Assembly (NCBI RefSeq): GCF_000276665.1 | Contig: NW_004955417.1 | Span: 23,959,161 to 24,023,160 of the forward strand | DNA: 64,000 nt | Source: Chinchilla lanigera | Lineage: Eukaryota; Chordata; Mammalia; Rodentia; Chinchillidae | Direction: 5' to 3' | Shown here: positions 11,935 through 22,927 of the stretch, piece after piece | Numbering within the stretch: position 1 is the stretch's first letter | Layout: each line of letters starts with the position of its first letter | Notes under the pieces: model-generated | What the model was told of the DNA's origin: nothing | Seen by the model: only the letters and a program-made list of their open reading frames with translations | Database searches by the model: none | Program-made: the position numbers and the translations under genes

Positions 11935-12312
11935 TTCAAGAGGCACTTATGTAGTAGTCTAATGCTACAAGACAATGCCTATGTCATTCATCTCATTACT
12001 TAGGTACTGTATCATTTCACATCATCACAGGAAGAAGGGTAAGAATAGTATAATAAGACACCGAGAGAGATCACATTCACATAACCTTTATTACAGAATA
12101 ATGTTATAATTGTTCCAATTTAGTAGTATTGTCAATCTCATACCATGCCTAATATATAAATTCAATTTTATCACAGGTATGTATAGGAATAATCATACTT
12201 ATATATATAATGTAGCACTGAGCCAGGTATATATCAAACAGTGTGTATAACCAGTTTCAGGCATCCACTAAGAATCTTGGAACTTCTTCTCCTCTGCGGA
12301 TAAGGGGTAAGC
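11935..12312 (-). mobile_element. MER44/Tigger7-like DNA transposon remnant
   Basis: The right edge contains TTTCAGGCATCCACTAAGAAT followed by TCTGCGGATAAGGGG. These match the terminal phrases of the MER44/Tigger7 pogo-like family. Interior phrases (CAATGCCTATGTCATTCATC, CATCATCACAGGAAGAAGGG, GATCACATTCACATAACC) agree with the remembered consensus. It encodes no transposase. Left edge and strand are tentative. Confidence 0.55.
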
Positions 12313-13230
12313 ACCACACATTATTTAGTATTTTCAGTATCGTGGGAAGTCCTACTAGACAGCACTGCTTCAGATGATGAGTGCCAGGCTCACAGCCCTT
12401 CAGACGAGGCCTGGACTATCACAGAGCAAAGACAAGTCATCTTGAGTTCTGCCCTGTCTTAAAGCTTGACCCCAGAAGCCATCAACTTAATAAACAGCTG
12501 TTTATGCCAGGAAATTTTGGAGTAATTGGTGATGTAGCTACAGTAAATGGAAAAATAATCTTCTATATTAGAATTTCTGAGATCTTTTGGAAGACTACAT
12601 TATGGCTATATTTCTGAAAGCAAGTTGGAAAGTAGAAGAGAAAAGCAAACAGGAAATGGAAAACAGTCGTTTTTGAAACTGAACAGACATTCTATCTCAT
12701 GGACTCTCCACTCATCTGGGCCAAGCCTCTAACATTTGTAGGGGATGTCACTAAAATTTCTAACAGTACCTTTCCGGGAATCAGATCAGCCGAGGAAGAC
12801 TTTTATTCCACAAGATTTCTCTAAAATCTTATCCTGCTCTTGCGCTCACTGAGAAACGAGATCCTGAGCTATCCACTGGTGGTTCTCCATGTTAGACCCA
12901 CATTTCCCATCACTATAGTGGTCATGAAACTTGCAGCTCCTCTCAAAATCCTCAGTCACAAGAAAGGACATTAGTTAGGGAGAGGGAGAGCCCACTTTTG
13001 CTTATCCGAACAAGTTAGGTGGTGATTTAGAGTTAGATGTTGATTGGCCCTTCCTGCTGGCAAGGCGGGCATGTTACTATGGATTTGAGAAAAGCTACTT
13101 CAATATGAACAACTAGTACACACCGATAGACTACATATTTAGATCTCTATCTCCACCTACTCTCAGGAGGGATTTGTAGTTGTTTACAGTAAGTGTATGG
13201 ATATAGTAAAGACAAAATCATTAACGTGAT
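12313..13230. other. Unassigned sequence, no gene recognised
   Basis: The frame at 12381-12617 has no recognisable domain and no splice framing. No repeat is assigned with confidence. Confidence 0.35.
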
Positions 13231-13237
13231 CAGGGTC

Positions 13238-13306
13238 AACCACCTTTATCTGTAAAGGGTAAGACTGAGGCCATAGGCCATAGTTGGCCAATCCCTGATA
13301 CAGGCA
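13238..13306 (-). mobile_element. Possible single end of a MER20-like hAT element
   Basis: The phrase CTGTAAAGGG, followed by GGCCATAGTTGGCCAATCCC, resembles a terminal region of the MER20 family. Only one end is visible, and the match is from memory. Confidence 0.3.
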
Positions 13307-13622
13307 AAAGGGTAGCAGTTAATGCCATTAACTCAAAAGGAAATTGCTCTGAGAAAGAGATCAAGAAAAATAAAGACCTAAGCAAACTGGCTAAACTGCC
13401 ACATATGTTTTCCATCATTTAGTAGAGGCAGAGACAGTAAACAGTCTATTCTGGCCTTTGTCTAAAAGCATTAGCTCAGATCAGCTCATTCTGACTTTTC
13501 TCTTTCTAAGTTAATAAGTACAACTTCTGTTCCATTAACATCCCCGTGCACATGGAGCCATAAATTTACAAACCTTTTCCCCTCACATGGCAAGGATTTA
13601 AAAAAAGGCAAACCTTGACTGG

Positions 13623-13987
13623 TGTCTTTGTCCATTCAAGCTGCTTAGAACTGGGTAACAAAATACCATAGATTGGGTAATTTATATAACACCATAATTT
13701 AAAAATAACAAATTTATTGCTCACGGTTCTGGAGTCTGAGAAAGCCCAGATCAGGCACCAGCAGAATGAGGGTTCATTCTCTGCATCATTCTTCTTGCCG
13801 TGTCCTCCCATGGTGAAAGGGATGCACAAACTCTCCTGGGGCTCTTTTGCACTGGGGGCTAACCCCATGGATAATGTAGAACCCTCACGACATAATTGCC
13901 TTCTGAAGACTCTCCCGCTTACTACCACACTGAAGCTTAGGCTTCCACACAGGAACTGAAGAGGCCACCAACATTCCGGCCACAGCA
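13623..13987 (-). mobile_element. MaLR-type LTR (MLT1 class), near full length, antisense
   Basis: The 365-base block begins TG (TGTCTTTGTCCATTC) and ends CA (ATTCCGGCCACAGCA), the paired ends of a retroviral LTR. Inside are the hallmark phrases ATAGATTGGGTAATTTATA, TTTATTGCTCACGGTTCTGG and GTCCTCCCATGGTGAAAGG, which read as the reverse complement of a MaLR LTR. No internal region is attached, so it is a solo LTR. The open frame at 13566-14129 on the minus strand is LTR sequence, not a gene. The immediate flanks do not show a clear 5-bp duplication. Confidence 0.82.
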
Positions 13988-14308
13988 GACCGTTTCTAGA
14001 GCAGGCAACAGTCAACTGGTGGCAGAGAAATAGATCACATGATGTCAAGGGCAGGTAAGTCCTTAGAGAACTGGTCTCAGGCCAAGTCAATGTCCCTCCT
14101 TTACACATGACAAAATCTAGAGGACACAAATGGGATCATCCCAGCCCGACATCATTCCTAAGACACGCCCGGAGCCCTGTGCAATCATCTCAAAGCCACA
14201 GCACAGGTGTTCGGGAAACGCAGCTCAGCCCGTAGGGCTACAGTTGTCTTCTCTTTCCTAGAGTAAAGCTTGGGTCTTCTGCAAATGACTTCACTCTCAA
14301 GACCCCAC

Positions 14309-14467
14309 TTTTTTTTTTCTTTTTTGGTCTTTTTGAGACAGGGGCTGAATCAGTTCAGGCTGACCTTGAGTTCACTTCACAGCCCAGGCTGGTCTCGAAC
14401 TTGCAACGATCCTCCTGCCTCAGCCTCCCAGGTGCTGGGATTACAGGTGTGCACCACCACCCCCGGT
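14309..14467 (-). repeat. B1 SINE with internal 29-bp duplication (antisense)
   Basis: It starts with a T-run (the reversed A tail) and TTTTTGAGACAGGG, and ends at CACCACCCCCGG. CAGGCT recurs 29 bases apart (14356 and 14385), showing the internal duplication. The frame at 14270-14713 is a read-through of this SINE. Confidence 0.9.
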
Positions 14468-15545
14468 GACCCCACGTTTAAAATAAAAAAAAAAAAAAAA
14501 AATCAGCTACTTCCCCCCAGGGAAGTCCACAGCGGGCGGCTCTCACCCTGCTTAGAGTCCCCATGGGCCTCCCATAGGCCATCACGCAATCAAGGAGTGC
14601 TCTTTGGATGGCTGGCCAAAGGACACACGTGCTCAGTCCTCAACTGCACTTCTAGAGAACCTGCACCTCTTACCATTACTGGCTCAGCCTCCTCCAGTCC
14701 CTCATCAAGCTAAGAAACAAGCACTGCTGGCCTGGTGGGAGCTTTCACGCCCTCTCCACCTCCCACCCCCTTGCCCTGAACCCTCTGTGGCTGGATACAA
14801 AGCTGCGATTCATCCAGGCTCAGCTCTGCTCCCCAAGCACCCAGAGTGCAAAAGGTCTCCTTGGAAAGCTGGAGGCCACTGCCATTCCCGCAAGTGGACA
14901 AAGTATGCGGTTTTAGGAAGGCATCCGTGTCCGTCTGCGGGTTCACAAGGATCGGAAAGCATCCACATGAAAGGGTCCCCCATTCATCAAACAGTGAAAA
15001 GCTGAGTGTGGGTGAAGGCTTCGGGGCCCTTGTTACCCAAAGCTCTTACTACCCCTAGGAGTCTGGATACACCCATTTTGATAAAACGGAGACAGAAAGA
15101 CTAAAGGCGCAAAAGGCAGCCCTGCATTCCAATTCCGGCTCAGTCACCCCCTCAGGGGCTTTGCCCAAACCAGCTGACCTTTCTGGTAAAAGGTAACGTG
15201 CCAGGCTTCCAAGAAAGGAGAGAACGAAGTCACAGGCAGCACAGTGCCAGGGACGCTCAACAGGCCCCAGGCAAAGACCAGTCCACTTTTCCTCTTCCTT
15301 TCGAAGGAAAACAACAGGCTACACACAGAAAACTGGCTCGTTTTGAAGGAAAATGGCAAACTAGAAGCGAGTGCACAGCATTATCATTTTTTAAAGTCGG
15401 TTGTTTTAATTTACTGTTTCGTAGATTTGTATTTACATTATTTATAAATTCTGCATAAAACATCTGCCACTGATGAAATCACTGAAGTTTAATCCAATAA
15501 TGCCCAACCCTGAAACAAGTTAGTATTTGGTTCCGCTTTGGTTGG
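14468..15545. other. Unique sequence, no gene recognised
   Basis: Several overlapping frames on both strands (14604-15005, 14710-14946, 15198-15458) show no domain. No repeat is recognised. Confidence 0.4.
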
Positions 15546-15709
15546 TTTTTTTTTTTTTTTTTTTTTTTTGGTCTTTTTGAGACAGGGTTTCACTATGCAG
15601 TCCAGGCTGAACTCATTTTTGTAGCCCAGGCTGGCCTCAAACTCACAGCAATCCTCCTGCCTCAGCCTCCTGAGAGCTGGGATTATAATGGTGCACCACC
15701 ATACCGGCC
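15546..15709 (-). repeat. B1 SINE with internal duplication (antisense), long poly-T tail
   Basis: The T-run is about 24 bases (a reversed A tail). The body is TTTTTGAGACAGGGTTTCAC ... CACCACCATACCGGCC. CCAGGCTG recurs 24 bases apart (15602 and 15626), which is the internal duplication shortened by indels. The long tail suggests a fairly young copy. Confidence 0.92.
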
Positions 15710-15738
15710 TTGGTTCTGATTTTGAAAGAGGACAATTT

Positions 15739-15829
15739 GGGGCTGGGGATATAGCTCAGTGGCATAAGTGCTTGCCTGGCAAGCCTGAGGTCATGAGTTT
15801 GATTCCTGGTACAAAAAAAAAAAAAAAGA
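15739..15829 (+). repeat. ID element with poly-A tail and target-site duplication
   Basis: It has an intact body (GGGGCTGGGGATATAGCTC, A box TAGCTCAGTGGC, B box GAGTTTGATTCC) and a tail of 15 or more A. The flanking direct repeat AAGAGGACAAT lies at 15726-15736 and 15834-15844. It inserted just downstream of the antisense B1 at 15546. A young insertion of the GGATATAGCTCAGTGGCATA subfamily. Confidence 0.95.
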
Positions 15830-15844
15830 AAGCAAGAGGACAAT

Positions 15845-16390
15845 CTGGGCCATGGGGAAGGAGAACTGCACCACGGCTGCGCCTCACCGGGCCTTCTTTA
15901 CTCCAACACACTCTATCATCCTGGTCGATGTGCCCAGTGTGAGTAACCCACAGAGCCGGAAGACATCTGGGCTGAAGTTTCAGATGCTCTTTCGAACTGC
16001 TGGTGCCGTTCTGACCAATGCCCACAAAACAGAGCCCCTAAGAATTACCGCGGCCCAGCCAGGGTTAGGAAAACTCATGACTTCTGAATTTTGTGAGGCT
16101 CAGGGGAATTTAATCTGCAATGCTATTTCAATTCCAGGAACCCAAATGAAAGGCCTACTGCACTAGGTGGGGAGAGAGACACTTGTTTTTCATCTGTGGG
16201 GCCCTTTAGTCCGGAGCGCTACTGTAGCCTTTCCTCCCGCCCCTCCTTCCTCGTTCAGTGGGCTGCAAAAAAGCGTTTTTTATACCTAGAGAGCAAAAGT
16301 AGAGAAAGGCTTTAAAAAGTTCAAAAAAGTATTTTTCACAGACAAAACAGAAACTCAGGGTTGGGCTTTAAAGTATGACATAAAGATCTT
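15845..16390. other. Unique sequence, no gene recognised
   Basis: The frame at 15852-16166 (104 residues) has no recognised domain and no supporting signals. No repeat is seen. Confidence 0.4.
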
Positions 16391-16391
16391 A

Positions 16392-16395
16392 AAAC

Positions 16396-16440
<45 letters not shown>

Positions 16441-16655
16441 TATACAATATATACGTATATAGTATATGCATATACATGCATGTATACATATATACTTATG
16501 TATAATGTATGTACATATATACTACATATCTATGTAGTATACTTACATATATACTATATACATATATTATTCATATATATGTATACTGCATATATTCTGT
16601 ATATATTGCACAGATATGGAGTGTATGTACACACATGCATGTGTGCATATGTTTT
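16392..16655. repeat. Compound (TA)n(CA)n microsatellite, long degenerate tail
   Basis: About 14 TA units are followed by about 12 CA units, then 200 bases of degenerate ATATAC/GTATAT sequence. The frame at 16480-16704, rich in Tyr and Ile, is a translation of this repeat. Confidence 0.95.
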
Positions 16656-16815
16656 CCTTAATAATGCACTTTTGGAATTATCTGTTCATCCAAGCATACG
16701 CTAAGTGAACTTGTATTTCATTACATGTTACCAAGATTTTTCCTGTCCTTCCCTCATGCAATGCAAAATTACACCTTCAAAGGAAAGAAAACTGGAAATG
16801 GATCTGTATATAGAA

Positions 16816-16833
16816 GGGAGGGAGGGAGGGAGT
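16816..16833. repeat. Short (GGGA)n run
   Basis: This is a GAAGGGAGGGAGGGAGGGAG stretch of about four perfect units. Confidence 0.85.
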
Positions 16834-16989
16834 GAACAGAAGGAGGACCAGGAAACGTGAGCAGGTACCTCTCACCTAGACAAAATCCTGCAGTGAACTG
16901 TGGGTACCTACAAAGGTTTCAAAATGAACAATCTCTCTACCTTGAAGAAGGCTGAGTCAAAAACTACACAGCATCACAGACATGTCGCA

Positions 16990-17460
16990 AAGTCTCTGAC
17001 CATTATGATTCTTCCAGACACCTGGGATGCCTGGAGCTGCAGCCTCGGCTCCATTTTACACACTTGCCCTTGTTAAAGGCAAGTTGCTTATGGTTGATGG
17101 CTTGTCTCCCTGCCTAGGAGGCAAGGTCTTGCGGGTGTAGCTAGGCGCTATTTAACTTCTTATTGGTCAATAACATGCCCCAGCAAGCAATAAATACGCC
17201 CTGACCCTGGAGCTGCCCTTTAGCACTACATGCACCATTGATCTTATGGGTCCTTGGAAAACAGCCAATCTGAATAAAGCTAAGCAGAAGCCAAGTGCCG
17301 CTTTCCAATGGCTTCCTGCAAATCCTTAGTAACTGTAACCAGAAATAGAGCACTTGGCGAATCATCACATCATGGATGTCAGAGTTCGATTCTTGCCTCC
17401 AGGGGTGGGAGCGGAGGGCTGAGATTCTACACACAGAAAGCAGTGGTCTGAGCCACCATC
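16990..17460 (+). mobile_element. LTR-like segment, possible ERV solo LTR
   Basis: A TATA-like AATAAATAC lies at 17189-17197 and AATAAA at 17273-17278, 84 bases apart. A CCAAT-type ATTGGTCAATAAC lies just upstream near 17163. This order resembles U3-R of an ERV LTR, and the following 150 bases would be U5. No primer-binding site or viral coding sequence is recognised downstream. Limits and family are uncertain. Confidence 0.45.
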
Positions 17461-17464
17461 CGGG

Positions 17465-20025
17465 AAAATCTGCAGCCTACGCCATTAAACCTGGACATCC
17501 AACATGTCCTAGAAAAGGGTAGATCTGAGGGGACAGAATGAAAAATCATTCCCCATAGTCCTGTACGTTTCCTTCATTCTTTAGACACCTACAGTGAGCC
17601 AGTGCCTGCGAGGTCCCTGCCGGGTGAGTGACAGTGGGGACAGCTGAGCTCTGTTAGTCCCGACGCATTAATGGTGTCATTTCACACAGTGACTTCTAAG
17701 ATTCCCTACTGTACACCCACTCCATCATTTAAAAAAATTGTTTGGAGCATGTAGCCTATAAATGCTGGTTTACTTTCAGGTAATAAACATTCTCCACTCT
17801 ATCACCATGAAATGTATGCTAAGAAATACACAAAAATAAGAAGGATGAAATTACATGCGATGCTTTTCAGAAGTAATTTTTACCTCACTAACAGTAAGAA
17901 GAATGTAGTGAAAGCAAAATGAAAAGACAATAATGCTTTAAATAATTTTTAAACTCAGTTATGAGTCAGTGTTTCAAAGCTCAGATAAGAAATTGAAGAG
18001 GTTTTTTTTTTTTCTCCTCCCTCCCAAGATTTGAAATTAGTAAGATTCTGACTGCACGAGACAACTAAGCTAGCAAAGCTATGGGAATCCGCGTGCAGTG
18101 TTCCACACTTCAAAAACCACGACTGAGCCTTCAAATCCCACCTACCATTTTCAGGGGGAAAAGAAAGATTTCAGTGAAAGTCACATACACACTGCAGCTT
18201 TCCTAAGGTCTGTCAGCTGCTCTTGAAAACATAACAGAAAAAACTATTTTTAAAAAATTTTTAACAAATGAATTTTTCAAAAGAAAATTATCGCAATTCT
18301 TGTTGGAAGATATTTAGACAAAGTATAAGTCATTTCTTTTCAGTGTTGTTTTAAAGTGGGAGAAGAGACTCTCTATGTGAAGTGTATACTATCTTTAGCA
18401 ACAAAATCTAACAATGGGAAAATTTCCAAATAAGCTACTTTCAAAATCACTACTCCTCAGGGTAAATGTCTTTCAAAAGGAGGGCATTTTTAGTGCATTA
18501 ACTGTCACCTCTACCTTGAAGTGAGTTAAATTAAAAATTTGTTTGCATGTTTCCTGATGTTTATTAAGGTTCTAACCAGCCACTAAGACACGAGATTCTT
18601 TAAATTTCCGAGCAACATTAGAACTTTTTGTGCAAGGTTTATGGAAATCTGGACTCTTTAAGTCAAGATCCAAATGAAACAAGAAAAAACAAAACAAAAA
18701 CAAATAAATAAAATAGCAGTTCCCATAAAGGCTACCTAGATTCACAGCAAAACCAAGAGATTTTTCTCAATTGGAGTCACGGGCTCAAAACTAATTTCAT
18801 ACATTTAAAAAATTTCACTGCCAGCAAATTTTACTTGTCCCGAATCAGACATACATGTTTAAGTCAAAAATATATATTTAATTCACCTTGGTTTCAACTT
18901 AAAATATTGTTGCAATTTAAAAACATTCCAGCTATTTGCTACTTTTTTCAAATCCCATAGAAAAGCAAAATTTATTTGAAACTGATCTCCAGCACAGCTA
19001 AATAATAACCTTCATTCTCATATTTATTTACTTCAAGCAAGGTATATCTTCACGTTTTGTACTCATCTAAATGTGTGCTTTTAGTATAAAGAACAGGAAC
19101 AAAGTATTACCACCACATCCTAATCTGTTGACCTGATTTTTAATGAATAGCAGATTACACCTTATTCCTGAAACCTCAGGATAATGAACAACTCTGGCTT
19201 CCCGAAAGACAGTTCGAAGAGGTGCTCTAAAATTTAAACAATCAGCCTACGAGTTCCTCAAACAACAAAAATAGAATAAACGTACAAGCTCCCAAACAAA
19301 TAGCAGAGACAGAACAAACAATGGAGGAATCCCAACAGGCCTGAGGAGAACAGACTACAGAGTTGACTTTTTCCTTTAAATTTTCTCTATTCAACTAGAA
19401 TGCAAGTTCTACAAAGAGAGGGATTCACAGGTATGTGTGTGTACACATAACTATGTGTGGACATGTGTACTTCTGCGCAGGTATGAGCATGTGATTTATT
19501 GGCACGTGGCCAAACCTGGCATATGAATATAGATAAATACGGAAGAACTAAATACATCTTTAGCAGATGAATGGGCAAAGGTCGGAAGAAAGAGACGGAG
19601 CAGACTGTAGACAAAGTCTTTGGCTAGGGAGAAAGGACGACTGATGCTCAAAACTTTCCAGCACTAAAGGGAGGAACATGGGCAGAAAGTGCCACAGAGA
19701 TGTCCGACCATGCTAAGCCGGGTTGATCGAACTTTCCATCGCCTTTGCAACCACTTGTAATCTCTATAGTCCACTGGAGTTGAGCATCCTCGGTATTCTA
19801 ACCAGCACTTTGTGCTTCCTTTACCTCACAAACCCAGGAAATTCCTGTTGATTTAATCTCCAGCAAGTCACCCCCTGCCTGGATGTAATTAACTCACCCA
19901 CATTCTCAAAGTGATACGCAATCTGCATTACTGGTCTTCAGATGCTGATAGTTTTAAGCAACAGTATCGCCTGAGAAGTTCAGGGTGAAATATTTTGATA
20001 AATGGGATCTGTGGCCAGAATTTTT
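17465..20025. other. AT-rich, repeat-poor block; possible conserved non-coding sequence
   Basis: I recognise no interspersed repeat in about 2.5 kb, although most of the window has one every 1-2 kb. The frames are short, consistent with stop-rich AT sequence. Long A/T-rich homopolymer stretches around 18240-18290 and 18680-18960 recur without tandem order. Such repeat-free blocks are often conserved regulatory or intronic sequence; that is inference only. Confidence 0.4.
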
Positions 20026-20029
20026 CATT

Positions 20030-20235
20030 CATGATTGTACTGAGAGCTATAACTGGGCCCCTGCACCATACAGAGCATTTACCCTACATGATCTATTTCT
20101 CCCCCAGACCTAGAAGATGGTATTATTATCCCACTTCTCCAAGGGGCGGGAGAGACAGAGCCTTGAGATAAAGAGGACTTCTAGGTGATCACAGAGCTGG
20201 AGAGTGGCAGCCAGCACTCAAGGTCCAAAGCTCAC
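20030..20235 (-). repeat. MIR SINE fragment (antisense)
   Basis: The phrases CATTTACCCTACATGATCTA, ATGGTATTATTATCCCACTT and GATCACAGAGCTGGAGAGTGG follow the order of an antisense MIR through its core and tRNA-like half. Confidence 0.75.
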
Positions 20236-20289
20236 GTTCCTCCCCATGGACACCTGCTATTTCTGGACAGCTAGGAGTTTCGATGTAAT

Positions 20290-20380
20290 GGGCTGGGGAT
20301 ATAGCTCAGTGGCATAAGTGCCTGCCTGGCAAGCACAAGGTCCTGAGTTTGATTCCTGATACCAGAAAAAAAAAAAAAGA
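20290..20380 (+). repeat. ID element with perfect 10-bp target-site duplication
   Basis: The body is GGGCTGGGGATATAGCTCAG through GAGTTTGATTCCTGATACC, with a tail of about 13 A. The direct repeat TTCGATGTAA flanks it at 20279-20288 and 20390-20399 without mismatch. The flanks are AGTTTCGATGTAA and AAGCTTCGATGTAA. A recent retroposition. Confidence 0.96.
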
Positions 20381-20734
20381 AGAAGAAGCTTCGATGTAAG
20401 TTAGTGGTCCAGGCTCGGGGAGCACACCACATGCTTGATAAAGGCTCGCTTGTTGAAGGGTATCATAGAAGGGACCAGGAAACTCCTCGTGTTAGAGGAG
20501 CCTCACCTGCAGCTTCTGTGCCTTGATTCTCACCAGTTTCTTAGCTCTATGCCCAAGGACTATTCGCTACAGCACAGCAGTTCAGGAAGAGGCATCATGA
20601 CAACAGTAAAAACAGCAGTCCTGACAACCAGTCACCTATGCACCCTTGAGCATGTGCCAGGCTCTGTCCTACGTATTTTCCACATGTGACCCACTGACCT
20701 CTGAGGGTCAAATAAAAAAATAACAGGAGACAAC

Positions 20735-20890
20735 TGTAGTTCAGTGGAAAAAAACACTAAAACCGTCAGGCAATCTGAGTTCAGGTTCCATGTTATCCTA
20801 ACACCTTTCAATAAACAACCTGGGCTGATGTCACTGAAACTGAGCTAATTTCATCATCCATTTTATCATCTGTGAGAAACACACTGCAGA
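20735..20890 (+). repeat. Degraded MIR-like fragment
   Basis: The segment from TTCAGTGGAAAAAAACACTA to TTTTATCATCTGTGAG keeps the MIR order: tRNA-like half, TGAGTTCAGGTTCC, then the ATTTTATCATCTGTGAG core. It is weak and diverged. Confidence 0.45.
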
Positions 20891-21243
20891 TGGTTTTAAG
20901 AGTTGCTGAGGGAGAAGAGACTAGAACCCACTTTTCCTGATCTGAAGCCAATGCCATTTAGACCGTAGCACACTATGATTCTCACTGAGAGGGCCTGGGG
21001 ACCACAAGGGGACACAACTCCCATGCTAGGGGTTTCTGCCAGGAAGCTCCAGACGGCTGTCACCAGGTACAAATGCAGATGAGAGGCTGTCACCAAGGTC
21101 TTCCAACTTTATTTCCTTAAACACAGAATCCAGATTTTTATGTGAAATCTCCCAATTGTTAGAGTTGGCAATGAATTCTATGTTGTAAAAAGCACTGGAT
21201 GGCCACAGAAAACACATTTACAGAGAGGTTATGGAAGAACTTC

Positions 21244-21318
21244 GGGGGTTAGGGGTGTAACTCTGGTACTGCACTTGCCTGGGTCAGTTGCCAACATCAC
21301 CAGAAATAAATACATAAA
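21244..21318 (+). repeat. Degenerate ID element
   Basis: GGGGGTTAGGGGTGTAACTC, CACTTGCCTGGG and an A-rich tail follow the ID layout. The A and B boxes are decayed. Confidence 0.6.
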
Positions 21319-21608
21319 GAGTAAAAAACGTGAAACAAAAAGAACTTTGCATCCTTCTGAGGGTCACTATGAGCAAAATAATTGAAAGTAACCCAAGTAG
21401 ATCTGAATCTCTCAGATATCTTGGTTAAAGCTAGGGGCTCCCACCCAAGGACAGTGCCTACAGGCAAAGAATACCTACAAAAGGCTGCCAACAGTTTCCA
21501 GGAGTTTCAGGGATTTCTGAAAGCCCATGCAAGGCTCTCAGGTTAGGATACCATGGTTTTTAGGGTTCTAAGACTTCCCAACAATGATGAACCAGGCCAA
21601 AGACACCT

Positions 21609-21680
21609 TGGGGCCTAGGGATATAGCTTAGCACTTAGAATGACCAAAGCCCTGGTTCAGTCCCCACCACTGCAGAAACA
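21609..21680 (+). repeat. Degenerate ID element
   Basis: TGGGGCCTAGGGATATAGCT and CCTGGTTCAGTCCCCACCAC keep the ID order but with many changes. Confidence 0.65.
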
Positions 21681-21874
21681 GAGAAGATTCCTTAGCCTTA
21701 TTTATTTAAAATTTTAAAAGGTTTCAAGGGAATAAAGAACAAAGCGATTATAAGGAAGCATTCATTTTAGCAAAGCACTGCATCAAGAGAAAGACGCAGC
21801 CTTGCAATCTTTGGTTTGCTGCCTTTTTAGCATTTTGTTGGTTTTAGCATTTGTCGGTTTTGTTTGTTTTTGTT

Positions 21875-21930
21875 TCTTCTCCTCTTCCTCCTCCTCCTCC
21901 TCCTTCTCCTTCTCCCTCTCTTTCCCTTTG
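21875..21930. repeat. CCT/CTT pyrimidine repeat
   Basis: This is a run of CTCCTC units ending in CTTTCC. It produces a poly-Ser/Leu frame at 21802-22551, which is an artefact of the repeat and the antisense B1 next to it. Confidence 0.9.
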
Positions 21931-22040
21931 GTTTTTCCGAGAAAGCTTCCCACTGTGAAGTCCAGGCTGGCTTGGGACTTGCAATCCTCTGGGCTCAGTC
22001 TCCCAAATGCTGGTACCACAGCACGCACCACCATGCTCAG
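21927..22040 (-). repeat. Old B1 (antisense), no internal duplication
   Basis: GTGAAGTCCAGGCTGGCTTG and CTCAGTCTCCCAAATGCTGG match an antisense B1 or proto-B1. The 29-bp duplication is absent. Confidence 0.75.
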
Positions 22041-22579
22041 CAAGTCTCGTGCTTTGAGGTTTATACTTGAAGGCATCACTATATCAACTCTGAGGTCTCA
22101 GGTTCACCTGGTAAAAATGTATTCTTGTAATTCAACCAAATTTGTTGAACTTGATTTGACTGAGTTCCTTTTCCAATACAGGGCTCCCTCCTACAAAGTC
22201 CCAGAGGCAGGACGAAAACACAGCAGGGCTTTAGCATTAGCTACTCAAAGCTGGGGCCGTCACTTACCTACCCTGGTCAGGACTCCAGGTCCCCGCCTGG
22301 ACACAGTGCCAACATCTATCAGGTGGGGGCTGCTGGAATTAATTCATCTACCAACAGCACCTGGGCCCATAAGCATTTGTGATGACTGTCATTTTCATTG
22401 TGTAAACTACAAAGTAAGATGGTTCCTTTATGTTTCATGCATAATATTGTTGCAGAGACTTTTACTATTATTTTTTAAAATTTATCTTGGTATGCATGAA
22501 TACACAGCACCCACCATAATTACCACCACTGTCTCTAGGGTAATGCTCTAGAAATGACAACATGAGACCATCTTTCCTC

Positions 22580-22812
22580 AGCTACATGCATAATCGTGTT
22601 ACACTACACCCTGTCTCCAAACTTACCCCTTTCCCTTTAACACATCATAGAGATCTTCCCATACTACCATAAGAAGATACTCAATATTACTTTGCTGGGG
22701 ATGCTCAGTACCCCATGGTATCAATAATAAAGCGTTATGTATTTAATTAGACACATTCTGACTAGGTTGTTTCCGATCTTTTTCTTATTAAAAACAAGGC
22801 TGCAATTTTAAA
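22580..22812 (-). repeat. L1M-type LINE 3' fragment (antisense)
   Basis: The phrase order CCATGGTATCAATAATAAAGC, then TAGGTTGTTTCCGATCTTTTT and AACAAGGCTGCAATTTT, matches the antisense 3' end of old L1 ORF2. It ends in the long A-run at 22811-22822. Diverged; no open frame. Confidence 0.6.
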
Positions 22813-22838
22813 AAAAAAAAAAGCAAAAAGCAAACAGC

Positions 22839-22925
22839 AGAGCTGAGGATTTAGTTCAGTGGTAGGGCACTTGCCTAGCATGTGTACAAGGCCCTGAGCT
22901 CCAACCCCAGCACTATAAAGGAAAA
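22839..22925 (+). repeat. Old ID-like element
   Basis: GAGCTGAGGATTTAGTTCAG, GGGCACTTGCCTAGCATGTG and CTCCAACCCCAGCAC define an ID-like copy. The CTTGCCTAGCATGTGT variant differs from the younger copies in this window. Confidence 0.8.
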
Positions 22926-22927
22926 AC

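Noticed and set aside
13566..14129. 187-residue minus-strand frame
   Set aside because: It lies in a MaLR LTR, so it is repeat sequence.
15739..15829. Possible tRNA gene (A box and B box present)
   Set aside because: It is an ID SINE: it has a long A tail and target-site duplications and lacks a tRNA-type acceptor and anticodon stem. The same holds for the copies at 76, 20290, 44558 and 50388.
16480..16704. Tyr/Ile-rich frame
   Set aside because: Translation of a TA/CA repeat.
21802..22551. 249-residue open frame with Phe/Ser/Leu-rich start
   Set aside because: It translates the CCT repeat and an antisense B1, then AT-rich old sequence; an artefact.
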